This document shows positions 26,951 to 36,055 of a stretch of DNA of 64,000 nt, one piece after another (position 1 is the first letter of the stretch; each line of letters begins with the position of its first letter). The notes under the pieces are model-generated. The model was given only the letters and a program-made list of their open reading frames with translations. It was not told the DNA's origin and searched no databases. The DNA comes from Serratia marcescens subsp. marcescens ATCC 13880. Lineage in GTDB: Bacteria; Pseudomonadota; Gammaproteobacteria; Enterobacterales; Enterobacteriaceae. The stretch lies in assembly GCF_017299535.1 (NCBI RefSeq), contig NZ_CP071238.1:3782001-3846000 (forward strand), given 5' to 3'. The position numbers and the translations under genes are program-made.

Positions 26951-28919
26951 AACGATGTCTCACGGCTGGCTGTCCCAGTTGATCGACGAGCTGCGCCCTT
27001 CGGACAGCCGCATCAACCTGGTGATCCGCGCCCTGCTCTCCAGCGCGATCGCCATCGTGATCTCGCAGACGCTGCAGGTGCCGTGGCTGGCGCTGTCGCT
27101 GATCGCTGTCTTCTTTATCACGCAGTCCAATATCGTGATCACCCGCGCAATCGGCATCCTGTTTTTCGTCAGCTCCACGCTGGCGATCGGCGCCGCTATC
27201 CTGGTGCTGAAATTCACCTACGACTACCCGATGCTGCGCATCCTGCTCTCCAGCGCGCTGTTTTTCCTCAGCGTGTTCCTGATGCGGGTGACCAAGGTTG
27301 GGGTGCTGTTCTTCCTGATGGCGCTGGTGGTGATCTACACGCAAAGCTTTGTCGATCTCACTCCGCAGGCGGAAGTGGTGATACGGCTGGTGCTGTGGGT
27401 ATGGGTGGCGATCAACTACGCCATTCTGCTCACCCTGATCGTCAATACCCTGCTGCTGCCGGCTGAACCGCTGAAACAGCTAAAGGGCCGGATGAACGCG
27501 GTGTTGGACGAAACCCGCGCTATGTTGGCCAACGGCGGCGAAACGCGCGATCTGAGCGCCATCTCGCAGCACGCCACCGAGCTGCACAAGCTGCTGCGCT
27601 TTTCGGTGATGCGCAGCGATCGCTGCCGCGCCAACGAGCCCGGTTATCTGGCGCTGATCACCCTGGTGTTGCAGCTCAATATTCTGGCCTACCAGCTGCC
27701 GCCGGCTTTCGGCGCGGCCGCGCGTCAATTGGCGCAAGAGATAGACGCCGCCTGCCGCGCGCTGCAAACCGCGATCAGCCACGACAGCGCGCTGCGATTT
27801 TCCGTCGCGATCGCCGGCAGCGACGATCCGCAGGTGCCGGCGCCGCTCAATGAAATGGCCGGCCTCCTGCAGGTCTACGCCAACCGCAGCGACTACGCCG
27901 ACGCCCTGCAGGCCGCGCCGCCGCCAAAAGTGCCCTTCTTTACCCCCGATGCCCTGACCAACCCGGTTTACATCCAGTTTTCGTTGAAAACGCTGCTGAC
28001 CGTGCTGGTCGCCTACGTGTTTTATACCGCCGTCGATTGGTCCGGCATTCATACCATCATGCTGAGCTGCCTGATCGTGGCGCAGCCCAGCCTCGGCGCC
28101 ACACAGCGGCGGGCGCGGCTGCGTCTCGGCGGCGCGGCGATCGGCAGCCTGCTGGCGCTGATCTCGGTGGTGTGGATCATACCTCACCTCGACAGCCTCG
28201 TCGGCTTGCTGCTGCTGACGCTGCCGGTGATCGCCCTCTCCGCCTGGATCGCCGCCGGCTCCGAGAAAATAAGCTATGCCGGGGTACAGATCCTGTTCAC
28301 CTTTTCCCTGGCGCTGCTGGAAAGCTTCGGCCCGGTCACCGGGCTGACCGAGATCCGCGATCGCCTGATCGGCATCGTGCTGGGGGTAGGGTTCGCCACC
28401 TTCATTCACGCCACGCTGTGGCCGGAATACGAAGGGGAGTCACTGCGGCAGCAGGTTGCCAACGTGCTGCGGGAACTGTCGCGCTTCCTCGGCGGCGAGA
28501 ACACAAACGCCATCGGCATCTGGCAAAAGATCGAGGGCTGCGAAGCGGTGGTGGCCCGGGTGACGCTGGAGCCCACCTGGCAGCTGGCGGACGATAACCA
28601 TGAAAGCTTCACCCGGCATATCCAACTGATCTTTAACCAGACGCGCAGCCTGTTGCTGACCAGCGAAAAGCTCAACACCTATCTGGCAGGCGGCGGCGCG
28701 GCGCTGTCCGCGCAGGAACGCCAGGCGCTGATCGAGGTGCAACGTCAGGGCGGGCGCGTTCTCGCCGAGTATGCGGCGCAGCTTTCCCGCGCGCCGCAAG
28801 CGTTGCGGGCGCCCGACTTTCATCCACCGTCGGCCGCCCTGCACGCTGACACCGTGCGCCATCTTGCTCAGGAGCTGAGCGACGGAGTCAATCGCCTGCC
28901 CGCCTGGGGCGACGCCTAG
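26940..28919 (+). CDS. mdtO: FUSC-family inner membrane transporter, MdtO-like
   Basis: A 659-residue protein with two blocks of membrane helices (about 25-180 and 350-480) separated by a soluble region, the layout of the fusaric acid resistance/aromatic acid exporter family. Segments such as FFITQSNIVITRAIGILFFV and TAVDWSGIHTIMLSCLIVAQPSLGA match MdtO-type proteins. It is translationally coupled to the HlyD-like gene. A second ATG at 26955 is possible. No outer membrane factor gene (mdtP) follows, so the pump probably shares a channel such as TolC. Confidence 0.85.
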   Translation: MKNKTMSHGWLSQLIDELRPSDSRINLVIRALLSSAIAIVISQTLQVPWLALSLIAVFFITQSNIVITRAIGILFFVSSTLAIGAAILVLKFTYDYPMLRILLSSALFFLSVFLMRVTKVGVLFFLMALVVIYTQSFVDLTPQAEVVIRLVLWVWVAINYAILLTLIVNTLLLPAEPLKQLKGRMNAVLDETRAMLANGGETRDLSAISQHATELHKLLRFSVMRSDRCRANEPGYLALITLVLQLNILAYQLPPAFGAAARQLAQEIDAACRALQTAISHDSALRFSVAIAGSDDPQVPAPLNEMAGLLQVYANRSDYADALQAAPPPKVPFFTPDALTNPVYIQFSLKTLLTVLVAYVFYTAVDWSGIHTIMLSCLIVAQPSLGATQRRARLRLGGAAIGSLLALISVVWIIPHLDSLVGLLLLTLPVIALSAWIAAGSEKISYAGVQILFTFSLALLESFGPVTGLTEIRDRLIGIVLGVGFATFIHATLWPEYEGESLRQQVANVLRELSRFLGGENTNAIGIWQKIEGCEAVVARVTLEPTWQLADDNHESFTRHIQLIFNQTRSLLLTSEKLNTYLAGGGAALSAQERQALIEVQRQGGRVLAEYAAQLSRAPQALRAPDFHPPSAALHADTVRHLAQELSDGVNRLPAWGDA

Positions 28920-28989
28920 CATTTTCCGTTTGTGGCCATGCACGCCCGGCGCCATGCGCTATAGTGAGCACAAACCACCGGGAGATGTC

Positions 28990-29415
28990 ATGCAAATAAG
29001 ACCTTACCAAGAGGCCGATCGCCCCTTCCTGCGCACGCTGTACCTGGCGTCGCGCAAGGCGGCGTTCGGTTGGCGCAATACCTCAAACTACCAGTTGGAA
29101 GATTTCGACCGCGCGACGCTGGGCGAAGCGATTTGGGTGGCGGAAGACGGCGGCGTGCTGCTGGGATTCGTCTCCATCTACCGCGAAGACAACTTCATTC
29201 ATAACCTGTATGTCGATCCCCATCAGCCGCCGCGCGGCGTCGGCAGTGCGCTGCTGCAAGCGGCGCAAGCCACCTTCACCGCCACCGGCTCGCTGAAATG
29301 CCTGGTGAAGAATGAAAAGGCGCTGACGTTCTACCGCAAACACGGTTGGCGTATTATCTCTACCGGCAACGACGGCGAAGAAGATTATTACCTGATGCAT
29401 TCGCCGGCCCGCTAG
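28990..29415 (+). CDS. GNAT-family N-acetyltransferase
   Basis: A 141-residue GNAT-fold protein. It begins MQIRPYQEADRPFLRTLYL, has the beta-strand segment GFVSIYREDNFIHNLYVDP and the acetyl-CoA binding motif QPPRGVGSALLQAAQ (RGxGxA form). The substrate is unknown. The ATG at 28990 has GGGAGATG upstream; the frame is open for a further 60 bases. Its stop overlaps the stop of the convergent MFS gene by four bases. Confidence 0.85.
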   Translation: MQIRPYQEADRPFLRTLYLASRKAAFGWRNTSNYQLEDFDRATLGEAIWVAEDGGVLLGFVSIYREDNFIHNLYVDPHQPPRGVGSALLQAAQATFTATGSLKCLVKNEKALTFYRKHGWRIISTGNDGEEDYYLMHSPAR

Positions 29416-30635
29416 CTCTTACCCGCGGCATCCGGCATCCCGCGCAGCGTCAGCCGCCAAAACAGCAGCGCGCTCAGGCTGACGCCTGCCCCCAGCCAGC
29501 AGACGCCGCTCCACCCCGCCCAAGCGTACATATGGGTGCCGGCAAAGGCGCCCAGCCCGCTGCCGACGGCGTAAAACAGCATGTAGCAGCCCACCAGCCG
29601 GCTATGCGACCGCGGGTGCGCGCGGAAGATCATGCTCTGGTTCAGCACGTGGATCGCCTGGCCCGCCAGATCCAGCAGCACGATGCCCGCCACCAGCCAA
29701 ACCAGGCCGCTGCCGAGCAAACCGAGCGGCAGCCAGGCCAGTGTCAACAGCAGCAGACACGCGCCGCTGGCCGCCTGCCCCAGCCCGCGATCCGCCAGAT
29801 GCCCGGCGCGCACCGCCGCCAGCGCGCCCACCGCGCCGACCAGGCCGAACGCTCCCACCGCGGCATGGGTGAAGTTGAACGGCGCCTGGCTCAGCGGCAA
29901 CACCAGCGAACTCCAAAAGAGGCTGAAAGCGCCGAACATCAGCAGCGCGAGCATGCCGCGAATTTGCAGCGTGCGGTCATGCCGCAACAGGCTCAACATC
30001 GAACGCAGCAGCGCGGGATAACTCAGCGTGCTGGGCGCGGTGCGCGGCGCAGGCAGCAGGCGCGACAGGATCGGCAGCAATACCAGCGTCACTCCGGCGG
30101 AGAAGAAGTACACCGTGCGCCAGCCGCCAACGTCCGCCAGCGCGCCGGACAAGGTGCGCGCCAGCAGCAACCCCAGCACCACCCCGCCCTGCGCCGCGCC
30201 GACCACCCGCCCGCGTTCCTGCGGCGCCGCCAGGGCGGCGGCGAATGCGATCAGCCCCTGCGTCATGGCGGTGCCCAGTAGCCCCACCAGCAACATCCCC
30301 GCCAGCAGCCAGGGCGCGCTGTGCGCCCAGCCCACCAGCAGCAGCGCGCCGATCAGCCCCAGCTGTTGCCCCGCCAGCAATCGATGCCGGTTCAACCGAT
30401 CCCCCAGCGGCACCACCAACAGCAACGCCAGCGCGCAGCCCAACTGAGTCACGGTGATCACCATGCCGACCGCCGCCAGGCTGATGGAAAAATCGCGGGC
30501 GATGGCGTCCAGCAGCGGCTGCGCATAGTAAACGTTGGCCACGCTGAAGGCGCTGGCGGCGGCCAACAGCAGCACCAGGGCGGCCGGCAGACGCCCCAGC
30601 GCCGCACAGGGAGGATCCAGCAGTTTGTCGCTCAT
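29412..30635 (-). CDS. MFS transporter (DHA1-type efflux)
   Basis: A 407-residue protein with about 12 helices, resembling drug/arabinose efflux transporters such as YnfM. Features are VANVYYAQPLLDAIARDF in helix 1 and VVPLGDRLNRHRLL (motif A). The start at 30635 is chosen because a longer frame would run into the shared promoter region. It is divergent from an HxlR-type regulator gene, which probably controls it. The substrate is not known. Confidence 0.85.
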   Translation of the reverse strand: MSDKLLDPPCAALGRLPAALVLLLAAASAFSVANVYYAQPLLDAIARDFSISLAAVGMVITVTQLGCALALLLVVPLGDRLNRHRLLAGQQLGLIGALLLVGWAHSAPWLLAGMLLVGLLGTAMTQGLIAFAAALAAPQERGRVVGAAQGGVVLGLLLARTLSGALADVGGWRTVYFFSAGVTLVLLPILSRLLPAPRTAPSTLSYPALLRSMLSLLRHDRTLQIRGMLALLMFGAFSLFWSSLVLPLSQAPFNFTHAAVGAFGLVGAVGALAAVRAGHLADRGLGQAASGACLLLLTLAWLPLGLLGSGLVWLVAGIVLLDLAGQAIHVLNQSMIFRAHPRSHSRLVGCYMLFYAVGSGLGAFAGTHMYAWAGWSGVCWLGAGVSLSALLFWRLTLRGMPDAAGKS

Positions 30636-30650
30636 TGCACACCTCAATCT

Positions 30651-30667
30651 GGTTTCATAATTAAACC
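30651..30667. promoter_or_regulatory. Candidate HxlR operator
   Basis: GGTTT-CATAATT-AAACC is an inverted repeat in the 95-base gap between the divergent MFS and HxlR genes, with a further AACCAG half-site near 30701-30706. It overlaps likely -10 sequences. HxlR proteins bind such short palindromes; this is inference. Confidence 0.4.
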
Positions 30668-30730
30668 AAATGAACTTTAGGTGCAGAGGTTTTATAATGC
30701 AACCAGAATATGTCACTGGAGATAAACGCC

Positions 30731-31174
30731 GTGAAACGTAAAAGCCTGGAAGACGCGCCGTGCCCGGTGGCGCGCACGCTGGATGTGATTGGCGACTGGT
30801 GGTCGCTGCTGATCGTGCGCGACGCCTTCGACGGCGTCACCCGCTTCAGCGAATTTCAAAAAGGGCTGGGGATGGCGAAGAACATCCTCGCCACCCGCCT
30901 GCGCGCGCTGGTGACGCACGGCGTGCTGGAGATCGTGCCCGCCGCAGACGGCAGCGCCTATCAGGAATATGTGCTGACCGAGAAAGGCCGCGCACTGTTT
31001 CCGGTGATCGTCGGCCTGCGCCAGTGGGGGGAAGATCATCTGTTCGCCGAGGGAGAAGCGCACTCAACGCTGGTGGAAAGCGACAGCGGCCGCCCCGTGC
31101 CGCGCCTGACGCCGATCGGCAGCGCCGGGCAGACGCTCACCCCGCTGAATACCCGAGTGGTGAAAATACCTTAG
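30731..31174 (+). CDS. HxlR-family transcriptional regulator
   Basis: A 147-residue winged-helix regulator. The HxlR core is clear: CPVARTLDVIGDWWSLLIVRDAF with the conserved Cys, followed by FSEFQKGLGMAKNILATRLRAL. These proteins often respond to electrophiles or quinones. The GTG at 30731 is favoured because GGAG lies nine bases upstream; an in-frame ATG at 30710 would add seven residues but has no ribosome binding site. It is divergent from an MFS exporter. Confidence 0.87.
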   Translation: MKRKSLEDAPCPVARTLDVIGDWWSLLIVRDAFDGVTRFSEFQKGLGMAKNILATRLRALVTHGVLEIVPAADGSAYQEYVLTEKGRALFPVIVGLRQWGEDHLFAEGEAHSTLVESDSGRPVPRLTPIGSAGQTLTPLNTRVVKIP

Positions 31175-31269
31175 CCGCGACAACGCTCGGCAGCGGGCAT
31201 CCGGCTCCTGCATGATTCGCTTCGCAGCGCCATCCGGGTAATGTATAGTCCGCGTTTTACGGAGATCCC

Positions 31270-32139
31270 ATGCTGACCAACTCATCCATTCGTTTGAACA
31301 AATACATTAGCGAGAGCGGCATCTGCTCACGCCGCGACGCCGATCGATACATCGAACAGGGCAACGTTTTCATCAACGGTAAACGCGCCACCGTTGGCGC
31401 CCAGGTATTTGCCGGCGATGTCGTGAAGGTTAACGGTCAGCTGATCGAACCGCGCAATGAAGAAGATCTGGTGCTGATCGCGCTGAACAAACCGGTCGGC
31501 ATCGTCACCACCACCGAAGACGGCGAGCGCGACAACATCGCCGACTTCGTCAACCACAGCAAGCGCATCTTCCCGATCGGCCGCCTGGACAAGGATTCGC
31601 AGGGGCTGATCTTTCTGACCAACCACGGTGACCTGGTCAACAAGATCCTGCGGGCCGGCAACAATCACGAGAAAGAGTATCTGGTGACGGTCAACAAGCC
31701 GGTGACCGACGAGTTTATTCGCGGCATGGGCGCCGGCGTGCCGATGCTGGGCACGGTGACCAAAAAGTGCAAGGTGAAGAAAGAAGCGCCGTTCGTGTTC
31801 CGCATCACGCTGGTGCAGGGGCTGAACCGTCAGATCCGCCGCATGTGCGAACACTTCGGCTACGAGGTCACCAAGCTGGAACGCACGCGCATCATGAACG
31901 TCAGCCTGAAAGGGTTGCCGCTGGGCGAGTGGCGCGATCTGACCGATGACGAGCTGATTGAGCTGTTCAAACTGATTGAAGGCTCTTCGTCCGAGGCCAA
32001 GCCGGCGAAGAAGGCCCCGGCCAAATCCGCCGCGGCGAAAAAGCCGAGCGCCGGCGGGCCGAAAAGCGCCGACAAAGCCGCTGTGCCGGCCGGCCGCAAG
32101 CGCTTTACCCAGCCGGGGCGCAAGAAAAAAGGGCGTTAA
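31270..32139 (+). CDS. rluF: 23S rRNA pseudouridine(2604) synthase RluF
   Basis: A 289-residue RsuA/RluF-type enzyme. An N-terminal S4 RNA-binding domain ([27 protein letters not shown]) is followed by the catalytic domain with Asp in [15 protein letters not shown], and by [18 protein letters not shown]. The C-terminal tail (about residues 238-289) is rich in Lys, Ala and Pro, which is usual for RluF. It makes pseudouridine in 23S rRNA helix 74 region. A strong terminator follows. Confidence 0.94.
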   Translation: MLTNSSIRLNKYISESGICSRRDADRYIEQGNVFINGKRATVGAQVFAGDVVKVNGQLIEPRNEEDLVLIALNKPVGIVTTTEDGERDNIADFVNHSKRIFPIGRLDKDSQGLIFLTNHGDLVNKILRAGNNHEKEYLVTVNKPVTDEFIRGMGAGVPMLGTVTKKCKVKKEAPFVFRITLVQGLNRQIRRMCEHFGYEVTKLERTRIMNVSLKGLPLGEWRDLTDDELIELFKLIEGSSSEAKPAKKAPAKSAAAKKPSAGGPKSADKAAVPAGRKRFTQPGRKKKGR

Positions 32140-32155
32140 CCGCCTTCCCCCGCTC

Positions 32156-32180
32156 AGCCCGCCGTTGCGCGGGCTTTTTT
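32156..32180 (+). terminator. Rho-independent terminator of rluF
   Basis: AGCCCGC (32156-32162) pairs with GCGGGCT (32169-32175) and is followed by a T run. Confidence 0.85.
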
Positions 32181-32222
32181 ATCGTGAAAGTCAGCCACAG
32201 GCCGCCACTGAGCCCTCACCAT

Positions 32223-32247
32223 AAAAAAGGCCCGCATCAAGCGGGCC
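32223..32247 (-). terminator. Rho-independent terminator of the autotransporter gene
   Basis: On the minus strand GGCCCGC and GCGGGCC pair around TTGAT and are followed by TTTTTTAT. It lies about 30 bases past the autotransporter stop. Confidence 0.85.
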
Positions 32248-32277
32248 AGTCGGTACCAGAGAAGTCTAGAGGGAAAA

Positions 32278-35200
32278 TCAGAACGACCAGCGCAAGTTGG
32301 CGTTGACCGAATTAACGCGGGTATCGGCGCCGAATTGCCCCTGATAGCCGACATCCAGCGTCGCGGCGCGCGACAGTTTCACGCTCACGCCGATATCGCC
32401 CACCATCACGTTGTCATCCACGGCCTGGCCCTGCGTGACGAACGCGTCGCTGCCGGCAAACGCCATGCGCGATGAGGTGTTCTTATCGCCGTAAGCATGC
32501 TGCCAGCCGAGCGAGCCGTAGAGGCTGACGTTCTTCGGCAGTTCGGTCACGCCGCGCACCCCGAGCGTGGAGTAGAAGGTATTCATCGTTTCATTGCGCA
32601 CGCTCAACGCCGCCGCGCCGCCCGACTCCTGGAAGCTGTCGGTATGCAGGCGGATATAGCTCAGGTTGATGAACGGTTCGACGTTCATCTCCGGCTGGCC
32701 GAAACGGTAACCCGCTTCGGTGAACGCCAGCAGCGAGTTCGCGTCGTAATCTGACTTCAGCCGATCCGAGAAGCCGCTGAAATCGACGTTGCGCTTGCCT
32801 TCAATCTTGTGCCAGGTGTAACCCAGCGCGCCGCGCAGTGAGAACGCATCCTGCTGCCCGGCCGCATACAGACCGAGGTGGTAGTTGTCGGTATCGGCCT
32901 TGGAGCGGCGGCTGTCAACGTCGTAGTCGCCGCGGCTGTAACCGAAGTAACCGCCGATGCGCACGTTATGGTCCGCCAGTTTGCGATCAGCCCCCAACAG
33001 GAAGCCGGTGGTGTTGCCATCCAGCTTGCCCACGTTGCCGTTGCCGCTGTTTCTGCCCCAGGAACTGAAGGTCTGCCCCCAGACGCCGCTGTTTTGCGCC
33101 TGCGCCGGTTGCACCAGCGACATCGCCAACGGCGGTACCGGCAGGCTGTCGTTGTCGAACAGGCGCAGCATGCGCTGGTTCAGCACGTTGAACAGCTGGG
33201 TGCTGCCGGCGATCAGGTTAGACTGCATCGACGGATAGACTTCGCCGGACAGCTGATTGAACGCCTCGCGCGCTTCCGGCGCGCTCAGCAGCAGCAGCGA
33301 GTTGTACAGCGCCAGCGAAGGGCCGCTCTGCGTCAGCGTCGAGAGCGCGCCGGCGGTATTCCACTGGTTGCCGCTTTCGGCCACCGTTTGGAAAATGCCC
33401 GGCTTGCCGCTGCCTGGGTTCTCGCCCCCCGGGTTTTCCCCGCCCGGGTTCTCACCGCCTGGGTTTTCTCCGCCCGGATTTTCACCGCCCGGATTTTCAC
33501 CGCCCGGGTTTTCTCCGCCCGGGTTTTCTCCGCCCGGGTTTTCCCCGCCCGGATTCTCGCCGCCCGGGTTTTCTCCGCCCGGATTCTCGCCGCCAGGGTT
33601 TTCACCCCCCGTGTCTTTCTGCGCGATGGTCAGATCCACGGCGTTGGCGCTGTGGTTCAACGCCACATCGAGGAAGGCAGACTTGGAGACCGCCGCCGCG
33701 AACTGGCCTTCAATGCCGCCGTCCGAGGTCAGAATGCGGTAGCTTTGGCCGGTTTTATAGCTGGTTTGCGGATCCAGCGCCGTCACCTGCACTTTGGCCT
33801 GATCGCTGATGGTGGTTTTGCCCGCCACCAGCAGTTGATCGCTGCGTCCGTCGCCGGCGATATCGACGTCATAGAAGGATTCGCCGATAAAGTTCAGGTA
33901 GCGTTTCAGCGTCAGCGTGCCGATATTGCCGTCGCCGGGCGAGATATGGCCGCCGGACTGGATCTCGGTCTGGCCCAGCGTGCCGTTGCCGCCCAGCGTG
34001 CCGCCGGCCTTGATCGAGGCGGCGCTGCTGTAACCCTGCCCGTTATTGACGTCGGAACCCGCCGTCGCGTTGAGGATCAGCGTGCCGCCGTTCTCGGCGC
34101 CGAGGGTTTGGATCTCGAAGATGTCGTCTTCTTTCTGGGTGTTAATGTCGCTGGCGATGATGAGCTTGCCGCCGCGCGCGGTGACGTTGGCCTGCAGCTC
34201 AGAGAGATCGCCGTTCAGCGTCGTATGCCCGGCGGTGTTGATCACCTCGCCTTCGCCGCTCATCTTGTTGCTGAAGACGTAATTGCCGTCGGTATGGTTA
34301 AAGTACACATAGCTGCGGAACAATCCGCCCCGCAGGGCGATCGCCGTCTGGGCATCGATAGTGCCTGCAGCGCCCGCCGCGCCGAGCGTCGGCTCGGTCA
34401 ACCCGGTGCCGGTATCCATGTTGCCGCGGCTGCCGATAATCAGCGCGCCGCGGTTAGAACCGGAACCGGTCTTGCCCAGCACCACTTCGTTGCCGCCGGC
34501 GGAGAATGTCCCGCCGTCCATGACCGCCAACACGCCATTGCCGTAATCGCCGACGTTGACGCTGCTGCCGCTGGTAAACCGTGAGCCGTTGCCGGCGATC
34601 GTCAGCTCGGCGGTTTTACGCGCGCCCGAGACGCCCGCCACCTGAATATTACCGACGTTGACCGCAGCGCCGTTCAACACGTCCAGATCGCCGTAAAGCG
34701 TGAGCGCGCGGCCGACGTTCCATTGGGAATTGGCCCCCGTGACCGTGGCTTTCGGGCTCAGCGTATCGGTCTCGCCCGGCCCGCTGCCATTGCCGATGCG
34801 CGCGTCAAAGGCGGTGTTCAGCACCGCGCCGTCTTCAATCGCCAGCGTGGATCGCGCCCCTAAGTCGGTGCCGACGCTGAGAAAATTGCTGGTGACGCGA
34901 GAACCGGCGCCGGTGGCGATCAGGTGGCTGTCGTAGCCGCGGGTGGCGCCGACCACGATCTCTTTCGCGCTGGCCAGCGCGCCGTCTTCAACCCGCAAAG
35001 TGCCCCGCCCCAGATTCAGGCCGCCGCGCAGCACGAACTGATCGTTCACCGCGTTCAGCTCGGCGTTCGGCCCGCGGACCGTGACCAGGCTGTCATGAAT
35101 TTGGCCGTTGAACATCCGGCCGATATTGATGTTATAGGCGCTGATCTTGCCATTCTCGATCAGCAGGTTGCCGCTTTGATTACGGCCGACGTAAACGTCC

Positions 35201-35370
35201 CCGGTGTAGGCCAATGATTCGGTAATTTTTGAGTCGCCGTCAAAAATGGCATCGTCTGCGCGAGCGATATCGGCAGGCGCCAGCATCAACAACGGCGCGG
35301 AAAATAGAGCGAGGTAAAGTTTGGAAAGCGGTGTTCTAACCGCTAAAGGGTGCGATGTCTTGTCATTCAC
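32278..35370 (-). CDS. Type V autotransporter with GGENP repeat linker
   Basis: A 1030-residue type Va autotransporter. Residues 1 to about 38 form a signal peptide ending in ADIARA-DD. A beta-helical passenger follows (repeated short strands such as LTIAGNGSRFTSGSSVNVGD) up to about residue 585. Residues about 588-652 are thirteen GGENP repeats. A linker and a C-terminal beta-barrel (GVWGQTFSSWGR ... ending LRWSF, with the terminal Phe) complete it. The passenger looks adhesin-like; no protease or esterase motif was seen. The start is GTG, supported by GGAG at the right distance and by the signal peptide. Confidence 0.9.
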   Translation of the reverse strand: MNDKTSHPLAVRTPLSKLYLALFSAPLLMLAPADIARADDAIFDGDSKITESLAYTGDVYVGRNQSGNLLIENGKISAYNINIGRMFNGQIHDSLVTVRGPNAELNAVNDQFVLRGGLNLGRGTLRVEDGALASAKEIVVGATRGYDSHLIATGAGSRVTSNFLSVGTDLGARSTLAIEDGAVLNTAFDARIGNGSGPGETDTLSPKATVTGANSQWNVGRALTLYGDLDVLNGAAVNVGNIQVAGVSGARKTAELTIAGNGSRFTSGSSVNVGDYGNGVLAVMDGGTFSAGGNEVVLGKTGSGSNRGALIIGSRGNMDTGTGLTEPTLGAAGAAGTIDAQTAIALRGGLFRSYVYFNHTDGNYVFSNKMSGEGEVINTAGHTTLNGDLSELQANVTARGGKLIIASDINTQKEDDIFEIQTLGAENGGTLILNATAGSDVNNGQGYSSAASIKAGGTLGGNGTLGQTEIQSGGHISPGDGNIGTLTLKRYLNFIGESFYDVDIAGDGRSDQLLVAGKTTISDQAKVQVTALDPQTSYKTGQSYRILTSDGGIEGQFAAAVSKSAFLDVALNHSANAVDLTIAQKDTGGENPGGENPGGENPGGENPGGENPGGENPGGENPGGENPGGENPGGENPGGENPGGENPGGENPGSGKPGIFQTVAESGNQWNTAGALSTLTQSGPSLALYNSLLLLSAPEAREAFNQLSGEVYPSMQSNLIAGSTQLFNVLNQRMLRLFDNDSLPVPPLAMSLVQPAQAQNSGVWGQTFSSWGRNSGNGNVGKLDGNTTGFLLGADRKLADHNVRIGGYFGYSRGDYDVDSRRSKADTDNYHLGLYAAGQQDAFSLRGALGYTWHKIEGKRNVDFSGFSDRLKSDYDANSLLAFTEAGYRFGQPEMNVEPFINLSYIRLHTDSFQESGGAAALSVRNETMNTFYSTLGVRGVTELPKNVSLYGSLGWQHAYGDKNTSSRMAFAGSDAFVTQGQAVDDNVMVGDIGVSVKLSRAATLDVGYQGQFGADTRVNSVNANLRWSF
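33415..33609 (-). repeat. 15-bp tandem repeat (13 units) coding for GGENP
   Basis: Thirteen consecutive 15-base units, each translating to Gly-Gly-Glu-Asn-Pro, with only synonymous differences between most units. The unit length is a multiple of three, so copy-number change would keep the reading frame. It separates passenger and barrel parts of the autotransporter. Confidence 0.92.
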
Positions 35371-35565
35371 GGGCTATCTCCGTACTCGTTAGCGTGATGT
35401 CGCGAAATTTATTGTTATAGGGAACTCAATACACTAGAGGAGGTGTGAGACGTTATTTCGCGCACGCCGGTTTAGTGATCGTCGAAGCAAAAGCTTATTG
35501 CCCCCCGGCGCTGACGCTCCGACGATGAAAAACCAGGAAGCGGTAATACCGCCCCCCAAAGCGAA
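35371..35565. other. Upstream region of the autotransporter gene
   Basis: Roughly 195 bases between the autotransporter start and the stop of the small lipoprotein gene on the same strand. It should carry the autotransporter promoter and 5' leader. No clear operator was recognised. Confidence 0.4.
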
Positions 35566-35880
35566 TTATTTATGCGTGACCACCGGCGTACAGGTCGGCG
35601 CGCTCAGCGACGGCGACGAACCTAAAATTCCCGGCATCATCAGCGACGAGCAATCGAAAATACGGCCTTTTTCCGTGGTGGCGCGATAAGAAAGTTTTTG
35701 GCCGCCCAGCGCATCCGGCTGTGCGCCATTGACGTTGGTCACGGTAATTTCGTCCGACGATCCCAGCCCCAGCATTTTGGCGGTTTCCGCCTGCAGTAAT
35801 GGAATGGCCTGATCGGTTTTCAGGGTGGAACAACCGGCTACCATCATCGTAACGGTTAAAGCGATAAGTGGTTTCTTCAT
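35566..35880 (-). CDS. Small lipoprotein of unknown function
   Basis: A 104-residue protein with a lipoprotein signal peptide: MKKPLIALTVTMMVAGCST, lipobox VAGC with Cys17. The mature part is short and contains two further cysteines (DCSSL and PTCTP) that could form a disulfide. It has AAGGAT before the ATG. The family is not recognised. It lies upstream of the autotransporter on the same strand, but a 195-base gap argues against tight coupling. Confidence 0.75.
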   Translation of the reverse strand: MKKPLIALTVTMMVAGCSTLKTDQAIPLLQAETAKMLGLGSSDEITVTNVNGAQPDALGGQKLSYRATTEKGRIFDCSSLMMPGILGSSPSLSAPTCTPVVTHK

Positions 35881-35976
35881 AAATTATCCTTTATAACCAA
35901 TCAGTTAAAATCACCGATTGGCTTTATGTTTTCTCTTATCCAAATCCTCGAATAATATATTTCCCTTTCCTAAACG

Positions 35977-36004
35977 AAAAAACCCTCCTAAAGTAGGGAG
36001 GGTT
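35977..36004 (-). terminator. Terminator-like hairpin on the minus strand upstream of the lipoprotein gene
   Basis: On the minus strand AACCCTCC and GGAGGGTT pair around an eight-base loop and run into TTTTTT. No minus-strand gene precedes it, because the neighbouring two-component genes are on the plus strand. It may end an antisense or small RNA, or shield the lipoprotein gene from read-through. Confidence 0.6.
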
Positions 36005-36015
36005 GATAATAATTC

Positions 36016-36031
36016 ATCAGACCTATCTGAT
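36016..36031. promoter_or_regulatory. Palindrome before the LuxR-type response regulator gene
   Basis: ATCAGA-CCTA-TCTGAT is a perfect 6-bp inverted repeat 25 bases before the start of the response regulator gene. NarL-type regulators bind such spaced inverted repeats, so this may be an autoregulatory site. Confidence 0.4.
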
Positions 36032-36055
36032 ATTTGAAGGCGAAAGGAGAATCCT

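Noticed and set aside
33415..33609. Possible CRISPR array
   Set aside because: The repeats are directly tandem without spacers and code for GGENP, so this is a protein repeat.
33257..33742. Open plus-strand frame with repeated PGFSP units
   Set aside because: It is the antisense shadow of the GGENP repeat of the autotransporter; it has no ribosome binding site and the repeat makes all frames open.
32878..34584. 568-codon plus-strand frame opposite the autotransporter gene
   Set aside because: It is the GC-rich antisense of a gene with clear signal peptide, passenger and barrel; the translation is Val/Ala/Arg-rich and matches no family.
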